Assembly: GCA_002284895.1 (NCBI GenBank)
Contig: CP015605.1
Span: 1,426,001 to 1,490,000 of the forward strand
Origin: Actinobacteria bacterium IMCC19121
GTDB lineage: Bacteria > Actinomycetota > Actinomycetes > Nanopelagicales > Nanopelagicaceae
DNA: 64,000 nt
Direction: 5' to 3'
The stretch's first letter is position 1. Every line of letters begins with the position of its first letter. This document shows, in pieces, positions 37,063 to 46,959 of this stretch. The notes beneath the pieces are model-generated. The model was not told the origin of the DNA and made no database searches. It saw only the letters and a list, made by a program, of their open reading frames with translations. The position numbers were made by a program, and so were the translations under genes.

Positions 37063-38703
37063 TTACTTCTTCACCGCCGGAGGAACATGCTTTGTAATCT
37101 GCTCTGAATCTTCGCCAGTGAGGGCTTCAACTGGAGCATCCTTAACCGCTGCCGCAACAGTTGGAACAAAGCGGGTCTTGAATGTGGCGATAGCTTCGAT
37201 AATTGAAGCAACCGTGTCATCCTCTAACAGCTTAGTTTCTGCGATAACGTCAAAGATTGCTTTGCGTTCGCGAGCGATGTAATCCAAAAGTTCAGATTCA
37301 AATCGGCGAATATCAGCAACTGCAACATCATCTAGCGCACCTGATGTACCAGCATAGATTGAAACAATCTGACGCTCGAGTGAGTACGGTGAGTACTGAC
37401 CCTGCTTCAAAAGTTCAACCATCCGAGCGCCGCGCTCAAGTTGTGCCTTTGAGGCCGCATCTAAATCCGAACCGAATGCAGCGAATGCTTCAAGCTCACG
37501 GAACTGCGCAAGGTCAAGACGAAGACGTCCAGCGATCTTCTTCATCGCCTTAGTCTGAGCAGATCCACCCACGCGAGAAACCGAAACACCTACGTTAATA
37601 GCAGGACGGACACCGGCGTTAAAAAGATCTGTTTCAAGGAAACACTGACCATCTGTAATTGAAATAACGTTTGTTGGAATAAATGCAGAAACGTCATTTC
37701 CCTTAGTTTCAATGATTGGTAGACCAGTCATTGAACCGCCACCAAGTTCATCGGAGAGTTTTGCGCAACGTTCTAGTAAACGTGAGTGCAAGTAGAAAAC
37801 ATCGCCAGGGTAAGCCTCGCGGCCTGGTGGACGACGTAGCAAAAGCGATACTGAACGATAGGCCTCGGCCTGCTTAGATAAATCATCAAAGACGATAAGA
37901 ACATGCTCGCCCTTATACATCCAGTGCTGGCCAATTGAAGAGCCTGTGTAAGGAGCTAAGTACTTGAAACCAGCTGGATCTGAAGCAGGAGAAGCAACGA
38001 TAGTTGTGTACTCCATGGCGCCAGCTTCTTCTAGCGACGCCTTAACAGATGCAATGGTTGAACCCTTTTGTCCAATAGCAACATAAATACATTTAACTTG
38101 CTTCTTTGGGTCTCCTGTTTTCCAGTTTTCCTTTTGATTAATGATTGTGTCAACAGCAACTGCAGTCTTACCAGTCTGGCGATCTCCAATAATTAATTGG
38201 CGCTGTCCACGACCGATAGCAGTCATAGCATCGATTGCCTTAATTCCAGTTGCTAAAGGTTCTTTTACTGGCTGGCGCTGAACTACTGACGGTGCCTGAA
38301 GTTCAAGTGCACGACGAGCTTCTGCTTTAATCTCGCCTTTGCCATCAATTGGTCGGCCCAATGGATCAACAACACGGCCAAGGAATGCATCTCCGACTGG
38401 CACAGAGAGAATTTCTCCAGTGCGTCGCACAGATGATCCCTCTTCAATACCTGCTGTGTCACCCAGAATAACTACGCCGATTTCGCGCACATCTAAGTTG
38501 AGTGCAAGACCAAGTGTTCCGTTCTCGAACTGCAATAGCTCATTTGCCATTGTCGATGGGAGACCTTCAACACGAGCGATTCCATCGCCTGCCTGACTGA
38601 CAGTGCCAACTTCATCACGAGATGCTGTACCTGGATCGTATGACTTAACAAAAGTTGCTAAGGCATCACGGATATCTTCGGGCCGGATTGTAAGTTCCGC
38701 CAT
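37063..38703 (-). CDS. atpA: ATP synthase alpha subunit
   Basis: The non-catalytic nucleotide-binding F1 subunit (546 residues). It has the P-loop [36 protein letters not shown] and the signature [17 protein letters not shown]. The C-terminus runs on by about 30 residues ([20 protein letters not shown]), an extension common in actinobacteria. Confidence 0.97.
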   Translation of the reverse strand: MAELTIRPEDIRDALATFVKSYDPGTASRDEVGTVSQAGDGIARVEGLPSTMANELLQFENGTLGLALNLDVREIGVVILGDTAGIEEGSSVRRTGEILSVPVGDAFLGRVVDPLGRPIDGKGEIKAEARRALELQAPSVVQRQPVKEPLATGIKAIDAMTAIGRGQRQLIIGDRQTGKTAVAVDTIINQKENWKTGDPKKQVKCIYVAIGQKGSTIASVKASLEEAGAMEYTTIVASPASDPAGFKYLAPYTGSSIGQHWMYKGEHVLIVFDDLSKQAEAYRSVSLLLRRPPGREAYPGDVFYLHSRLLERCAKLSDELGGGSMTGLPIIETKGNDVSAFIPTNVISITDGQCFLETDLFNAGVRPAINVGVSVSRVGGSAQTKAMKKIAGRLRLDLAQFRELEAFAAFGSDLDAASKAQLERGARMVELLKQGQYSPYSLERQIVSIYAGTSGALDDVAVADIRRFESELLDYIARERKAIFDVIAETKLLEDDTVASIIEAIATFKTRFVPTVAAAVKDAPVEALTGEDSEQITKHVPPAVKK

Positions 38704-38738
38704 TTTATTCTCCCTTTTCCTATTTCCTAATTAAAAAC

Positions 38739-39578
38739 TTAAGCGCTCTTACCAGCAAGCAGGCGATCTGCTTGTGCTAATCGAGCAATTAAAGTGCCAT
38801 CGATGAGTTCATCTGCAATGCGAATTGACAGACCCCCAACTACTTCATTTTCAATACTGACATTCACTCGAATTTCATGGCCCATCATTTTCGTTAGGGC
38901 ACTAGTTAAACGAGAAGCCTGTTCTGAAGTCAGCGGATTTGCCGAAACAACATGTGCAATTAAGCGTGCTTTACGTGCGGAGATAATGTCAGCAAACTCA
39001 GCAAGTCCGCTCTCAAGATTTCGTCCACGTGGATGGTCAGCCAAGAATGAGATCAGTTCGATTGTTGCTGCAAGTGCCTTCCCAGACAGGAGGGATGAAA
39101 CAAGAGCGCTCTTCTTAATCTCTGAATTCGAGCGAAGCGCAAAGGTTGCACGCAGCTCTGGATTCTTTTTAACAATTTGGGAAAAGCTAAAGAGTTCAGA
39201 CTCAAGTTGATCAAGCTGAGATGACTTTTCTACTGCCACAGTGGCAGCTTCCACACCTAAGAGCTCAACCACATCAGCTAAGTCTCTAGGTGATGACCAG
39301 CGCAGACCAACCATGGTTGAAAGAAGTGTGAAGGCATTACCGCTTTGAATTGAGTTGAAAACGGTCTTACTTAATTCAACTTTCGAAGCTGCATCGCGAG
39401 CAAAATCAGTCAACGCTCTACGAAGTGCGATGGATGAGTCAAGTACCGTAACAATTGCTAAAAGGTCAGTTGAGACTTTAGCTGCAGCCGAAGCATCACC
39501 ACTTGAGATCAATTTCTCAAGTTGAGAGCGGGTTGCAACTAATGAAAGTCTGCTGGATCCTTTTAGTGAAAGTGTCAT
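38739..39578 (-). CDS. atpH: ATP synthase delta subunit, long actinobacterial form
   Basis: A peripheral-stalk subunit of 279 residues, about 100 longer than E. coli delta and close to the Streptomyces form, but not fused to a b-type domain as in mycobacteria. The C-terminal VSANPLTSEQASRLTSALTK and NVSIENEVVGGLSIRIADEL are the conserved OSCP end. It starts 2 bp after atpF. Confidence 0.92.
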   Translation of the reverse strand: MTLSLKGSSRLSLVATRSQLEKLISSGDASAAAKVSTDLLAIVTVLDSSIALRRALTDFARDAASKVELSKTVFNSIQSGNAFTLLSTMVGLRWSSPRDLADVVELLGVEAATVAVEKSSQLDQLESELFSFSQIVKKNPELRATFALRSNSEIKKSALVSSLLSGKALAATIELISFLADHPRGRNLESGLAEFADIISARKARLIAHVVSANPLTSEQASRLTSALTKMMGHEIRVNVSIENEVVGGLSIRIADELIDGTLIARLAQADRLLAGKSA

Positions 39579-39580
39579 AG

Positions 39581-40120
39581 TTACTTTGACTTCTCCACTT
39601 CTTCTAGAAAGCGCTCAACAACTCGTGATTGTCGAGCAGCATCATCTAGAGATTCTCCAACAATTCTTGATGCAAGTTCAGTAGCAAGTGCACCCACTTC
39701 ATTGAGGAGTGAATTGAAAGCAACTTGACGTTCAGCCTCGATTGATGTGCGTGCTGAAGCGGTGATACGAGTTGCCTCTTCTTGAGCAGTAGTTCTCATC
39801 TGTTCGAGGATCACTGAGCCCTCAGCGCGAGCTTCCTCACGAAGTTTTGCGGCTTCACCACGTGCATCTGCAAGCTGTGCCTTATACATCTGCAAAGCTT
39901 CTGCTGCCTCACGTTGTGCCACTTCTGCACGCTCTAAACCGCCTTCAATTGCTTCAGTACGATCTTTATATGCTTTTTCGAAACGCGGAACTGCACGTGC
40001 ACGAATAAGCAAGAAAAGAATTCCAAAAGCAATAAAGCCGACGGCTATTTCCGCGGGTTTAGGAATGACGGGACTTGCTCCTGCCTCAGCAGATGCAAGA
40101 AATCCAAATTTACTAAACAT
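39581..40120 (-). CDS. atpF: ATP synthase b subunit
   Basis: The peripheral stator stalk (179 residues). One membrane helix near residues 24-41 (AEIAVGFIAFGILFLLIRAR) is followed by a long charged coiled coil (about 50-175) rich in Glu, Ala and Arg, typical of Fo subunit b. A single b gene is present, so the enzyme probably uses a b homodimer. Confidence 0.93.
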   Translation of the reverse strand: MFSKFGFLASAEAGASPVIPKPAEIAVGFIAFGILFLLIRARAVPRFEKAYKDRTEAIEGGLERAEVAQREAAEALQMYKAQLADARGEAAKLREEARAEGSVILEQMRTTAQEEATRITASARTSIEAERQVAFNSLLNEVGALATELASRIVGESLDDAARQSRVVERFLEEVEKSK

Positions 40121-40146
40121 ATTTTCCCCTTGTTTCTAGCAGATTC

Positions 40147-40353
40147 TTACTTCAGTACGAATGCAAGAACAAGGCCGAAAAGCGCCAAAGCTTCAGCAAG
40201 TGCAAAGCCAAGGAATGCGATTGGCTGAAGGATGCTGCGAGCCTCTGGCTGACGAGCGACGCCGCTGATGTATGCAGCAAAGATCAAGCCGGTTGCAGTA
40301 CCTGGTCCAATTGTCGAAAGGCCGAAGCCTACGATTGCGAGAGTACCTGTCAT
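40147..40353 (-). CDS. atpE: ATP synthase c subunit
   Basis: The proton-carrying ring subunit (68 residues) with two membrane helices joined by the polar loop RQPEAR. The ion-binding Glu is in [18 protein letters not shown]. The Na+ ligands typical of sodium-type rings (Gln in helix 1 and Ser/Thr after Glu) are absent, so this is an H+ ring. An AAAGGAAAGAG ribosome-binding site and a hairpin at 40375-40390 precede it, which may help make many copies per complex. Confidence 0.95.
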   Translation of the reverse strand: MTGTLAIVGFGLSTIGPGTATGLIFAAYISGVARQPEARSILQPIAFLGFALAEALALFGLVLAFVLK

Positions 40354-40374
40354 TTCTCTTTCCTTTCATATTGG

Positions 40375-40390
40375 CCAAACGGTCGTTTGG
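40375..40390 (-). promoter_or_regulatory. Hairpin between atpB and atpE
   Basis: The minus-strand sequence CCAAACGACCGTTTGG forms a stem of 6-7 bp. It lies 22 bp before the atpE start in a 54-bp gap. There is no T-run, so it is better read as an mRNA processing or stability element raising atpE expression than as a terminator. This is inferred. Confidence 0.45.
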
Positions 40391-40407
40391 TCAAAGTTAT
40401 TGTGGTT

Positions 40408-41190
40408 TTAGTGCTCGTCGGCAAGTGCTCCGGCGATATATAGAGCTGTTAATAAAGTAAAGATATAAGCCTGTAGGGCTTGGATTCCAAGTTCGAAAAA
40501 GCTTAATCCGATAGCAAAGCCAAATGAGAATAAACTTAGAAACTTGAAAATCAATCCGCTTGTTAATAGATACTCGCCACCAAGAGTGAAAACTAACAAC
40601 AAAAGGTGGCCAGCAAACATATTGGCAAATAAACGCATAGAAAGCGTTAGTGGCCGAGTAACTAAATATGTTAGTAGCTCAACTGGAGTTAAAATTAAAT
40701 AGACAGGCTTTGGAATTCCTGGCATAAAACAAATGTCTTTCACATATTTACTAAAACCATGTTTTTTAATTGCAACATAGTGGTAAGTAACGTATGAAAA
40801 AATTGTCACGCCAATTGGAAAGCCAATGTGCGACATTGTCGGGAACTGTAGAAGTGGGACAATACCGAAAATGTTATTTGTCAGAATAAAAATAAAGAGT
40901 GAGAATAGAAATGGTACGAAGCGCATGAACTCTGGCCCAATAACATCGCGACCAAGTTCGTTGCGAATGAACGTGTATACAGATTCACCAGCAAATTGCA
41001 GCTTCGATGGAACGATGGCAGCTTTGCGGGCAGAAAGAGTAAAAAAACTTCCAGCCACAATAACTGAAAGGAAAACTAAGAGAACTGGCTTGGTGAAAAG
41101 GATGCTATCGCCAAAAATTGGCGCAAAATCGAAATCAGCACTGCTTGGCGGAACAAAGCCTGGATTGGCCTGACTCCATACTCCGCGCAC
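40408..41190 (-). CDS. atpB: ATP synthase a subunit
   Basis: The Fo stator channel (260 residues) with about six membrane helices. The essential Arg is in VTRPLTLSMRLFANMFAGHLLL, and the last helices hold SFFELGIQALQAYIFTLLTALYIAGAL. A GTG start at 41190 is supported by AAGGAG 7 bp upstream. It follows the atpZ-like gene after 142 bp in which no gene is evident. Confidence 0.95.
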   Translation of the reverse strand: MRGVWSQANPGFVPPSSADFDFAPIFGDSILFTKPVLLVFLSVIVAGSFFTLSARKAAIVPSKLQFAGESVYTFIRNELGRDVIGPEFMRFVPFLFSLFIFILTNNIFGIVPLLQFPTMSHIGFPIGVTIFSYVTYHYVAIKKHGFSKYVKDICFMPGIPKPVYLILTPVELLTYLVTRPLTLSMRLFANMFAGHLLLLVFTLGGEYLLTSGLIFKFLSLFSFGFAIGLSFFELGIQALQAYIFTLLTALYIAGALADEH

Positions 41191-41331
41191 TGAAAACTCC
41201 TTCTAAGGGATGGTCAAAGCTATTTGCCCATGGGGAGGAAGGGCACTGGCTAAACTTAGAGGCTAAGTGGCCTACATGCAAAATGGCCCATGAGCTACTC
41301 AGACCAAGGTTCAAGGATGCAAAGTGGGGAT

Positions 41332-41520
41332 TTAGTTCTTGAGAAAGCGCAGCCAAATCAACCAAAAACTTGAGCCGATGCCGAGAATCAATCCAGTGAT
41401 AAGCAGGAAATGAGTGCCAAGAAAATGATCACCCAGGGCGCCAGCACCACCCCAGAAAACTAAACCGGAGATTAAATAGGCAAGTATCGACCAAAAAGCT
41501 GCGTCATCATTCATCGCCAT
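41332..41520 (-). CDS. AtpZ-like small membrane protein of the ATP synthase operon
   Basis: A 62-residue protein with two predicted helices (FWSILAYLISGLVFWGGAGA and HFLLITGLILGIGSSFWLIW) around a short loop with GDHFLG. It matches the AtpZ/F0F1-ATPase-associated family, thought to help assemble the c ring or move Mg2+ with AtpI. It overlaps the atpI stop by one base and starts with ATG GCG ATG; the second ATG is an alternative. Confidence 0.8.
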   Translation of the reverse strand: MAMNDDAAFWSILAYLISGLVFWGGAGALGDHFLGTHFLLITGLILGIGSSFWLIWLRFLKN

Positions 41521-41966
41521 TACTGTTCATCCATTCCATTGCTTAGTTTGTGACTCGCATCACTAGGCAATGGTAGATGAAGTCGAAGCTTTAAGAAAGC
41601 CCTGACCTCGCCCATGAGCCAGGCAAATGTAATTGCAACTGCAACAACACCAAATGTTGTTCGATCCAAATCCTTTTCTGGCACTGCATTTACAACGATT
41701 AGGAGAAACACTCCCAGAATCAATAACTTAGCAAAGTAGGAGACCAAAACTAAAACCATTGTCATCATGGGATCAAGTTTTCGAGAATACTTTGAAATTG
41801 CTAAGTGAATTCCGAAAAAGATCAAGACAATAAATTCAGCTAAGACTCCCCCAAGGATGGCTGAATTTCCGCGAGCAATAGTCATACACATTGTTGTGAG
41901 TATGCCAATTACGCTGGCTGGGATTACAGCACCACGCCACATTTCAAACTCAGATGACTGACTCAT
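41520..41966 (-). CDS. atpI: AtpI-like protein of the ATP synthase operon
   Basis: A 148-residue membrane protein with four predicted helices (VIPASVIGILTTMCMTIARG, LAEFIVLIFFGIHLA, MVLVLVSYFAKLLILGVFLL and TFGVVAVAITFAWLMGEV). Position directly before atpZ and atpB and the helix pattern fit AtpI, which assists c-ring assembly; sequence similarity within this family is low. It overlaps the WecA-like gene by 4 bp. Confidence 0.75.
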   Translation of the reverse strand: MSQSSEFEMWRGAVIPASVIGILTTMCMTIARGNSAILGGVLAEFIVLIFFGIHLAISKYSRKLDPMMTMVLVLVSYFAKLLILGVFLLIVVNAVPEKDLDRTTFGVVAVAITFAWLMGEVRAFLKLRLHLPLPSDASHKLSNGMDEQ

Positions 41967-43039
41967 TTTCTAACCATACTCCTGTTACTGATTAACAACG
42001 TAGCCATGACTAACATAATTGCAGTCAAAAGACCAACCCACCACGGTTCAAAAGCCAAGACTGTTACAGGAAATGCAATTGTTGCTGTCCACATATAAAG
42101 AATGAACGCAGTCTTTAACTGCGAGTTTCCGGCGCTAAGCAGTCGGTGATGCAAGTGCTCGTTATCTGGTGCAAAAGGAGATTTACCAGCTTTCACACGA
42201 CGGCCAACTGCTAATAAGAGATCAACGAGTGGAATAGCAAGAACTGCAAAAGGAAGTAGCAGAGGCAGCAACGTTGGACCACGAGATTCAGCAGAGATTG
42301 CGTTGGGATCTACTTGGCCAGTTAAAGTAATTGCAGCTGATGCCAGCAATAGGCCAAGCAACATTGATCCACTATCCCCCATGAAAATGCGTGCTGGGTG
42401 GGCATTATGTGGCAAGAATCCAATACACAGCCCTACTAATACTGCCGTTGTGAGAGATGGCGCACCTGCGCGACTAAAGCCAAAATCAACAGCTAAAAGA
42501 TAAGCAAAGGCAAAGAATGCGATTCCAGAGATTGCAACAATTCCCGCAGCCAGCCCATCCATGCCATCAATAAAGTTCACTGCATTAATAATGACTAAGA
42601 CAATAAGTACTGTAACCAACTGGCCAATACTTGGTGGCAAAGTAATCACGCCATTAATTGGTAGCCACAGGATCTGAATTCCATACATCAACAAAATTCC
42701 TGCAGCAAAGACTTGCCCGGTTAACTTTGTTAGAGCATCTAATTGAAAGCGATCATCGGCCATACCCAATAAGACAATGGCAGTTGATGCTAAAAAAATG
42801 CCTTGGGCTTCATGGCCAAAAGATTTACCAACAAGGGGTAAGTGATTAACAATCATGAACGTAATTGCCATGGCCAGCCACATCGCAACTCCGCCCCAGC
42901 GCGCAGTGGGAGTTGTGTGAATGTCTCGTCCACGAATTCCAGCAACTGCGCCAAATCGAATTGCTTGGGAGCGAACTAGCGGAGTAATCAAATAGCACAG
43001 AGCTGCTGAAATCAGCAGCGTTACTAGATACTCGCGCAT
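41963..43039 (-). CDS. wecA: Undecaprenyl-phosphate GlcNAc-1-phosphate transferase (WecA/TagO-like)
   Basis: Transfers a sugar 1-phosphate from a UDP-sugar to undecaprenyl (or decaprenyl) phosphate, starting cell-surface glycan synthesis. The 358 residues have about ten helices with the cytoplasmic loop motifs GRDIHTTPTARWGGVAM, ILLGMADDRFQLDA, NFIDGMDGLAAG, ARIFMGDSGSM and HLHHRLL. Location just before the atp genes matches Rv1302 in M. tuberculosis. It overlaps atpI by 4 bp. Confidence 0.92.
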   Translation of the reverse strand: MREYLVTLLISAALCYLITPLVRSQAIRFGAVAGIRGRDIHTTPTARWGGVAMWLAMAITFMIVNHLPLVGKSFGHEAQGIFLASTAIVLLGMADDRFQLDALTKLTGQVFAAGILLMYGIQILWLPINGVITLPPSIGQLVTVLIVLVIINAVNFIDGMDGLAAGIVAISGIAFFAFAYLLAVDFGFSRAGAPSLTTAVLVGLCIGFLPHNAHPARIFMGDSGSMLLGLLLASAAITLTGQVDPNAISAESRGPTLLPLLLPFAVLAIPLVDLLLAVGRRVKAGKSPFAPDNEHLHHRLLSAGNSQLKTAFILYMWTATIAFPVTVLAFEPWWVGLLTAIMLVMATLLISNRSMVRK

Positions 43040-43048
43040 ACGCTCTTA

Positions 43049-44308
43049 TTACCCTTGGTAGATTGGAAAGCGTGATGTAAGAGCATGAACTTCGTTCTTT
43101 ATCGCAGCGTGTGCTGAGGCATCATCGGTAGCAATTGCCCGCGCAATCAAAGTTGCAATCTGCTTCATCTCTTCAACGCCCATTCCTTGGGTAGTTGTAG
43201 ATGGTGTTCCAACACGAATTCCACTTGTGATACCTGGCTTCTCTGGATCATTTGGAATTGAGTTCTTATTCATAACAATTCCAGCTGCTCCGCAACGCTC
43301 ATCAGCTACTTTTCCAGTAACCCCTGTGCTTCGAATATCCATCAGGGCTAAGTGAGTTTGAGTGCCGCCTGATACTGCGCGCATGCCTTGCGCTTCAAGA
43401 GCTTTAGCTAATGCTTGAGCATTAACAATGACATCCTTGGCATATTTTTGATAGGCAGGTGTTGCACACTCTGCCAACGCAACAGCTTTGCCTGCCACCA
43501 TAGACATGATTGGACCACCCTGCATTCCTGGGAAAACAGATTTATCAATTGCAGCTGCGTGCTCTGCTTTAGTCAAAATCATTCCACCGCGTGGTCCACG
43601 CAAAACTTTGTGTGTTGTGAAAGAAACAACATCTGCATATGGAACAGGGGAAGGAATGGCTTTACCTGCAACTAGGCCGATGAAGTGAGCAGCATCTACC
43701 CACATAATCGCCCCTACTTCATCACAGATTGCTCGGATCTTCTCGAAATCTACTAGTGATGGGTAGGCAGTTGCACCTGAGCAAATCATTTTTGGCTTTG
43801 TGGCAATTGCCTTATCGCGCAGTTCGTCATAATCAATTAATTCATTATCGCTGCGCACACCGTAGGACTCAATCTTGAACCATTTGCCTGAAAAGTTAAC
43901 TGGAGATCCATGGGTTAGGTGACCACCATGTGCCAAAGACATCGCCATGACGGTGTCTCCTGGCTTAGTGAATGCTTGATAAACCGCGATATTCGCACTC
44001 GCACCTGAATGTGGTTGCACATTTGCATGATCTGCACCGAAAAGAGTTTTTGCGCGCTCTATAGCAAGGCTTTCAGCTTTATCAACTTCTTCACAACCGC
44101 CGTAGTAGCGCTTGCCTGGATAACCTTCGGCGTATTTATTGGAAAGAGTTGAACCTATAGCTGCCAACACGGCGCGTGAGGTGAAGTTCTCTGATGCAAT
44201 TAGCTGCAAGTTCTTTTGCTGACGTGACATTTCAGAGAGCAATACCGCAGCAATCTCTGGGTCCTGTTTGCTGAGTGCATCAAAATCTGGGCCATAGTAA
44301 GTAGACAT
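43049..44308 (-). CDS. glyA: Serine hydroxymethyltransferase
   Basis: Interconverts serine and glycine with tetrahydrofolate, the main source of one-carbon units. It has 419 residues, with the PLP lysine in DVVSFTTHKVLRGPRGGMI, upstream MWVDAAHFIGLVAG, and YAEGYPGKRYYGGCEEVD near residue 60. The gene stands 9 bp before the WecA-like gene; in mycobacteria glyA is elsewhere, so this is a local rearrangement. The ATG is 6 bp behind a TAAGGT box. Confidence 0.97.
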   Translation of the reverse strand: MSTYYGPDFDALSKQDPEIAAVLLSEMSRQQKNLQLIASENFTSRAVLAAIGSTLSNKYAEGYPGKRYYGGCEEVDKAESLAIERAKTLFGADHANVQPHSGASANIAVYQAFTKPGDTVMAMSLAHGGHLTHGSPVNFSGKWFKIESYGVRSDNELIDYDELRDKAIATKPKMICSGATAYPSLVDFEKIRAICDEVGAIMWVDAAHFIGLVAGKAIPSPVPYADVVSFTTHKVLRGPRGGMILTKAEHAAAIDKSVFPGMQGGPIMSMVAGKAVALAECATPAYQKYAKDVIVNAQALAKALEAQGMRAVSGGTQTHLALMDIRSTGVTGKVADERCGAAGIVMNKNSIPNDPEKPGITSGIRVGTPSTTTQGMGVEEMKQIATLIARAIATDDASAHAAIKNEVHALTSRFPIYQG

Positions 44309-44314
44309 GGACCA

Positions 44315-44320
44315 ACCTTA
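44315..44320 (-). promoter_or_regulatory. -10 box of a leaderless glyA promoter
   Basis: TAAGGT on the minus strand, then 6 bp (TGGTCC), then the glyA ATG. It lies in the 22 bp between the YrdC-like gene and glyA. Confidence 0.45.
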
Positions 44321-44330
44321 TCGTGGGAGC

Positions 44331-44975
44331 CTAAATAAGGCGCGCGCTCGGTGAGATTGCCTGAATTTCTTCCAGTGAAATAGCGCCAACCCTCACAACT
44401 CGAACACCTTCGGCATCGGCTTCCACAACTGTGGTTGGTGCTCCTTGGCGCAGTTTTCCGCTGTTGAACTGGAAGGCAAGATCAGAGTGCAAAACAAAAA
44501 TGTCGCTGAGCTCTTTTGGTGCTGGCATTCCGATTCGTGAAGCACTTGTAACAGCCAATGGTCCACTCTCTGCAAGTAAGGCCTTGGCAAATTTACTTTT
44601 TGGAACTCTAATACTTAATCGATCAAGTTGGTTGGCATCACCCAAATCCCAGCTCAAACCTAACTGTGGTTTTAGATTAAGTGAGAGAAGACCTGGCCAG
44701 AACTTTTTCATAAGTGCTGAAATATCTGGAGTAATTTCACGAACAACTCCTTGAGCAGTTTTTGAACTGCCAACTAAAACTTGTGCTGATGTAAACAAGG
44801 GCGAGCCATGCAAAACATTCATCGCACGAACTGAATCGTGCTTGAAGGCATCACAAGCAAATGCATAGGTGTGTTCTAGAGGAATAGCGATTATGTAACC
44901 ATCAGAGATTGCCTTTAACGCTTTGTTAACGTGACGGCTGAGTTCGCCCTTTTTAAGATCTACTTCTTTGCCCAT
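44331..44975 (-). CDS. Divergent YrdC/TsaC-family protein
   Basis: In the position of TsaC, which makes threonylcarbamoyl-AMP for tRNA t6A37. The overall pattern is YrdC-like in 214 residues: FACDAFKHDSVRAMN, LMKKFWPGLLSLNL, RLSIRVP, GPLAVTSASRIGMPAPKEL and APTTVVEADAEGVRVVRVG. Key motifs are degenerate: PTxTxYGL reads PLEHTYAF (32-39), the KGRP loop reads HGSP, and SAN reads SAS. It may be a working but diverged enzyme or a paralogue with another role. The start at 44975 has a perfect GAGGAGGT site that encodes the last Arg-Arg of PrmC. Confidence 0.8.
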   Translation of the reverse strand: MGKEVDLKKGELSRHVNKALKAISDGYIIAIPLEHTYAFACDAFKHDSVRAMNVLHGSPLFTSAQVLVGSSKTAQGVVREITPDISALMKKFWPGLLSLNLKPQLGLSWDLGDANQLDRLSIRVPKSKFAKALLAESGPLAVTSASRIGMPAPKELSDIFVLHSDLAFQFNSGKLRQGAPTTVVEADAEGVRVVRVGAISLEEIQAISPSARLI

Positions 44976-44977
44976 GA

Positions 44978-45826
44978 TTACCTCCTCACCGCACTTGTCC
45001 AACGAGGGCGACCAACAAGGTCGTCATGGACTGCAATATCTTCGAAATCTACGGCCAACTCCCCTGCAATTGCAATTGCTTGCTCTTCTGTATGTTCGAT
45101 AACCAATACTCCTGCTGGCTTTAATAATCTAGCGGCAGCTTGGATAAAGATGCGTGGAAGTTCCATTCCAGTTGGCCCACCAAAGAGAGCAATATGAGGC
45201 TCAAAGCCAGCCACATCTCGTGGCAAGGTTTGTGAATCTGGAATATATGGTGGATTAGCAATTACTACATCGCACTTGACGCCAGGTAATACATCGGCAA
45301 CATCGCCTTCAACAACTCGAACGTTTTCGGCAATAACTGAGACGTTTTTCTTCAGCCATACCAATGCCTCTGGTGATTTCTCTACTGCAATCACTCGCGC
45401 AGTTGGTGCCTCAGTTGCAATTGCAAGAGAGAGTGCACCAGAGCCTGCACCTAAATCAATAACACTGACCGGGGCTGGCAAGTTAGCAATGTGTTGCAAG
45501 ACGGCTTCAACAAGTAGTTCAGATTCAGGACGTGGCACCAAAACTCCAGGTCCCACTTGAATTTCTAGGTAACGAAATGGTGCAACACCAGTGAGGTATT
45601 GCAAAGGCTCGTGATTGAGTCTGCGATCAAGCAGAGTGAAAAATTGCTCTTCAATCACATCAAGGTCACCAATAGTTGCAAGAGTAAATTCGATTAAAAC
45701 TGGGTTATGCAGATCCATTCGCGACAAACCAAGAACATGGGCAAGCAAGTGTTCAGCATCTACTTCACTTATGCCTGATTCTGCTAACTGTGCTTTAGCA
45801 ACACGAAGCAGGCTCTTAATCTCCAT
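44978..45826 (-). CDS. prmC: Release factor glutamine methyltransferase
   Basis: Methylates the Gln of the GGQ motif in release factors with SAM. The 282 residues have an N-terminal helical domain (ESGISEVDAEHLLAHVLGLSR), SAM motif VIDLGAGSGALSLAIA and the catalytic VIANPPYIPDSQ. The start MEIKSLLR at 45826 is 5 bp after the prfA stop; the longer open frame upstream overlaps prfA and is not used. Its substrate PrfA is encoded directly before it. Confidence 0.95.
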   Translation of the reverse strand: MEIKSLLRVAKAQLAESGISEVDAEHLLAHVLGLSRMDLHNPVLIEFTLATIGDLDVIEEQFFTLLDRRLNHEPLQYLTGVAPFRYLEIQVGPGVLVPRPESELLVEAVLQHIANLPAPVSVIDLGAGSGALSLAIATEAPTARVIAVEKSPEALVWLKKNVSVIAENVRVVEGDVADVLPGVKCDVVIANPPYIPDSQTLPRDVAGFEPHIALFGGPTGMELPRIFIQAAARLLKPAGVLVIEHTEEQAIAIAGELAVDFEDIAVHDDLVGRPRWTSAVRR

Positions 45827-45830
45827 GTAC

Positions 45831-46913
45831 TTAGTTCGTGCTCGCCAAACGTGCAGCTTTATCTGCATCCAATAGAGCTTGAATCATGTCGTCCAAATCG
45901 CCATTCATAACCGCATCTAAGTTATTGGCTTTGTAGTTCACGCGGTGATCACTAATGCGATTTTCTGGATAGTTATATGTGCGAATTCGCTCTGATCGAT
46001 CCACGGTGCGCACTTGGCTCTTGCGCTCTGCAGATGCTGCAGCTTCAGCTTTTTCTTGGGCATCGGCTAAAAGGCGAGCACGCAAAATACGAAGCGCTGA
46101 TTCCTTATTTTGTAGTTGGCTCTTTTCGTTCTGACAAGAGACCACAATGCCCGTTGGAACGTGTGTTAATCGCACAGCAGAGTCAGTTGTATTAACAGAT
46201 TGTCCGCCAGGACCTGATGAGCGATAAACATCTACTCGCACATCATTCATATTGAGCTCAACATCAACTTCTTCAGCCTCAGGCAAGATCAATACGCCGG
46301 CGGCAGAAGTGTGAATTCGTCCAGCACTTTCAGTCTCTGGCACGCGCTGCACGCGGTGAACTCCACCTTCAAATTTCAAACGTGCATAAGGGGATTCTCC
46401 AGGTGCTGCAGTTCCCTTTGATTTAACAGCAACTGAAATATCTTTATAGCCACCCATTTCACTTTCAGTGGCATCAATAACTTCTACTTTCCAATTGTGC
46501 TTTTCTGCATAACGCATATACATGCGCAGTAGATCACCAGCAAAGATTGCTGATTCATCACCGCCAGCACCTGCTTTGACTTCCAAAATCACGTCGCGAT
46601 CATCATTGGGATCACGTGGCAATAAGAGCTCTTCTAGCTTTTCAGCAGCTTGCGCGCATGTTGCCTCAAGTGCTGGAATCTCAGATGCAAAATCAGCATC
46701 AACGGCTGCTAGCTCTTTACCTGCTGCTAAATCATCTTCTGCAGATTTCCACGCCTTAAAGCCAGCAACTACTGGACCAAGTTGGGCATAGCGACGTCCA
46801 AGTTTGCGGGCGTTGTTTTGATCTTCATGGATAGAAGGATCAGCCATCTTTGCTTCAAGTTCTGCGTATTCGCGCACCATTTCATGGGCGGATGCAAAGC
46901 GATCACTAGTCAT
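45831..46913 (-). CDS. prfA: Peptide chain release factor 1
   Basis: Reads UAA and UAG stop codons and releases the finished peptide. It has 360 residues, with the GGQ motif in [20 protein letters not shown] and the PxT-type stop-recognition region before it. An AAGGAG ribosome-binding site lies 6 bp from the ATG. A terminator at 46960-47004 separates it from rpmE. Confidence 0.96.
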   Translation of the reverse strand: MTSDRFASAHEMVREYAELEAKMADPSIHEDQNNARKLGRRYAQLGPVVAGFKAWKSAEDDLAAGKELAAVDADFASEIPALEATCAQAAEKLEELLLPRDPNDDRDVILEVKAGAGGDESAIFAGDLLRMYMRYAEKHNWKVEVIDATESEMGGYKDISVAVKSKGTAAPGESPYARLKFEGGVHRVQRVPETESAGRIHTSAAGVLILPEAEEVDVELNMNDVRVDVYRSSGPGGQSVNTTDSAVRLTHVPTGIVVSCQNEKSQLQNKESALRILRARLLADAQEKAEAAASAERKSQVRTVDRSERIRTYNYPENRISDHRVNYKANNLDAVMNGDLDDMIQALLDADKAARLASTN

Positions 46914-46959
46914 TGGCTTCTCCTTATCTGTTCTAGTTGGAAATCTTCGTTTGGGAATT

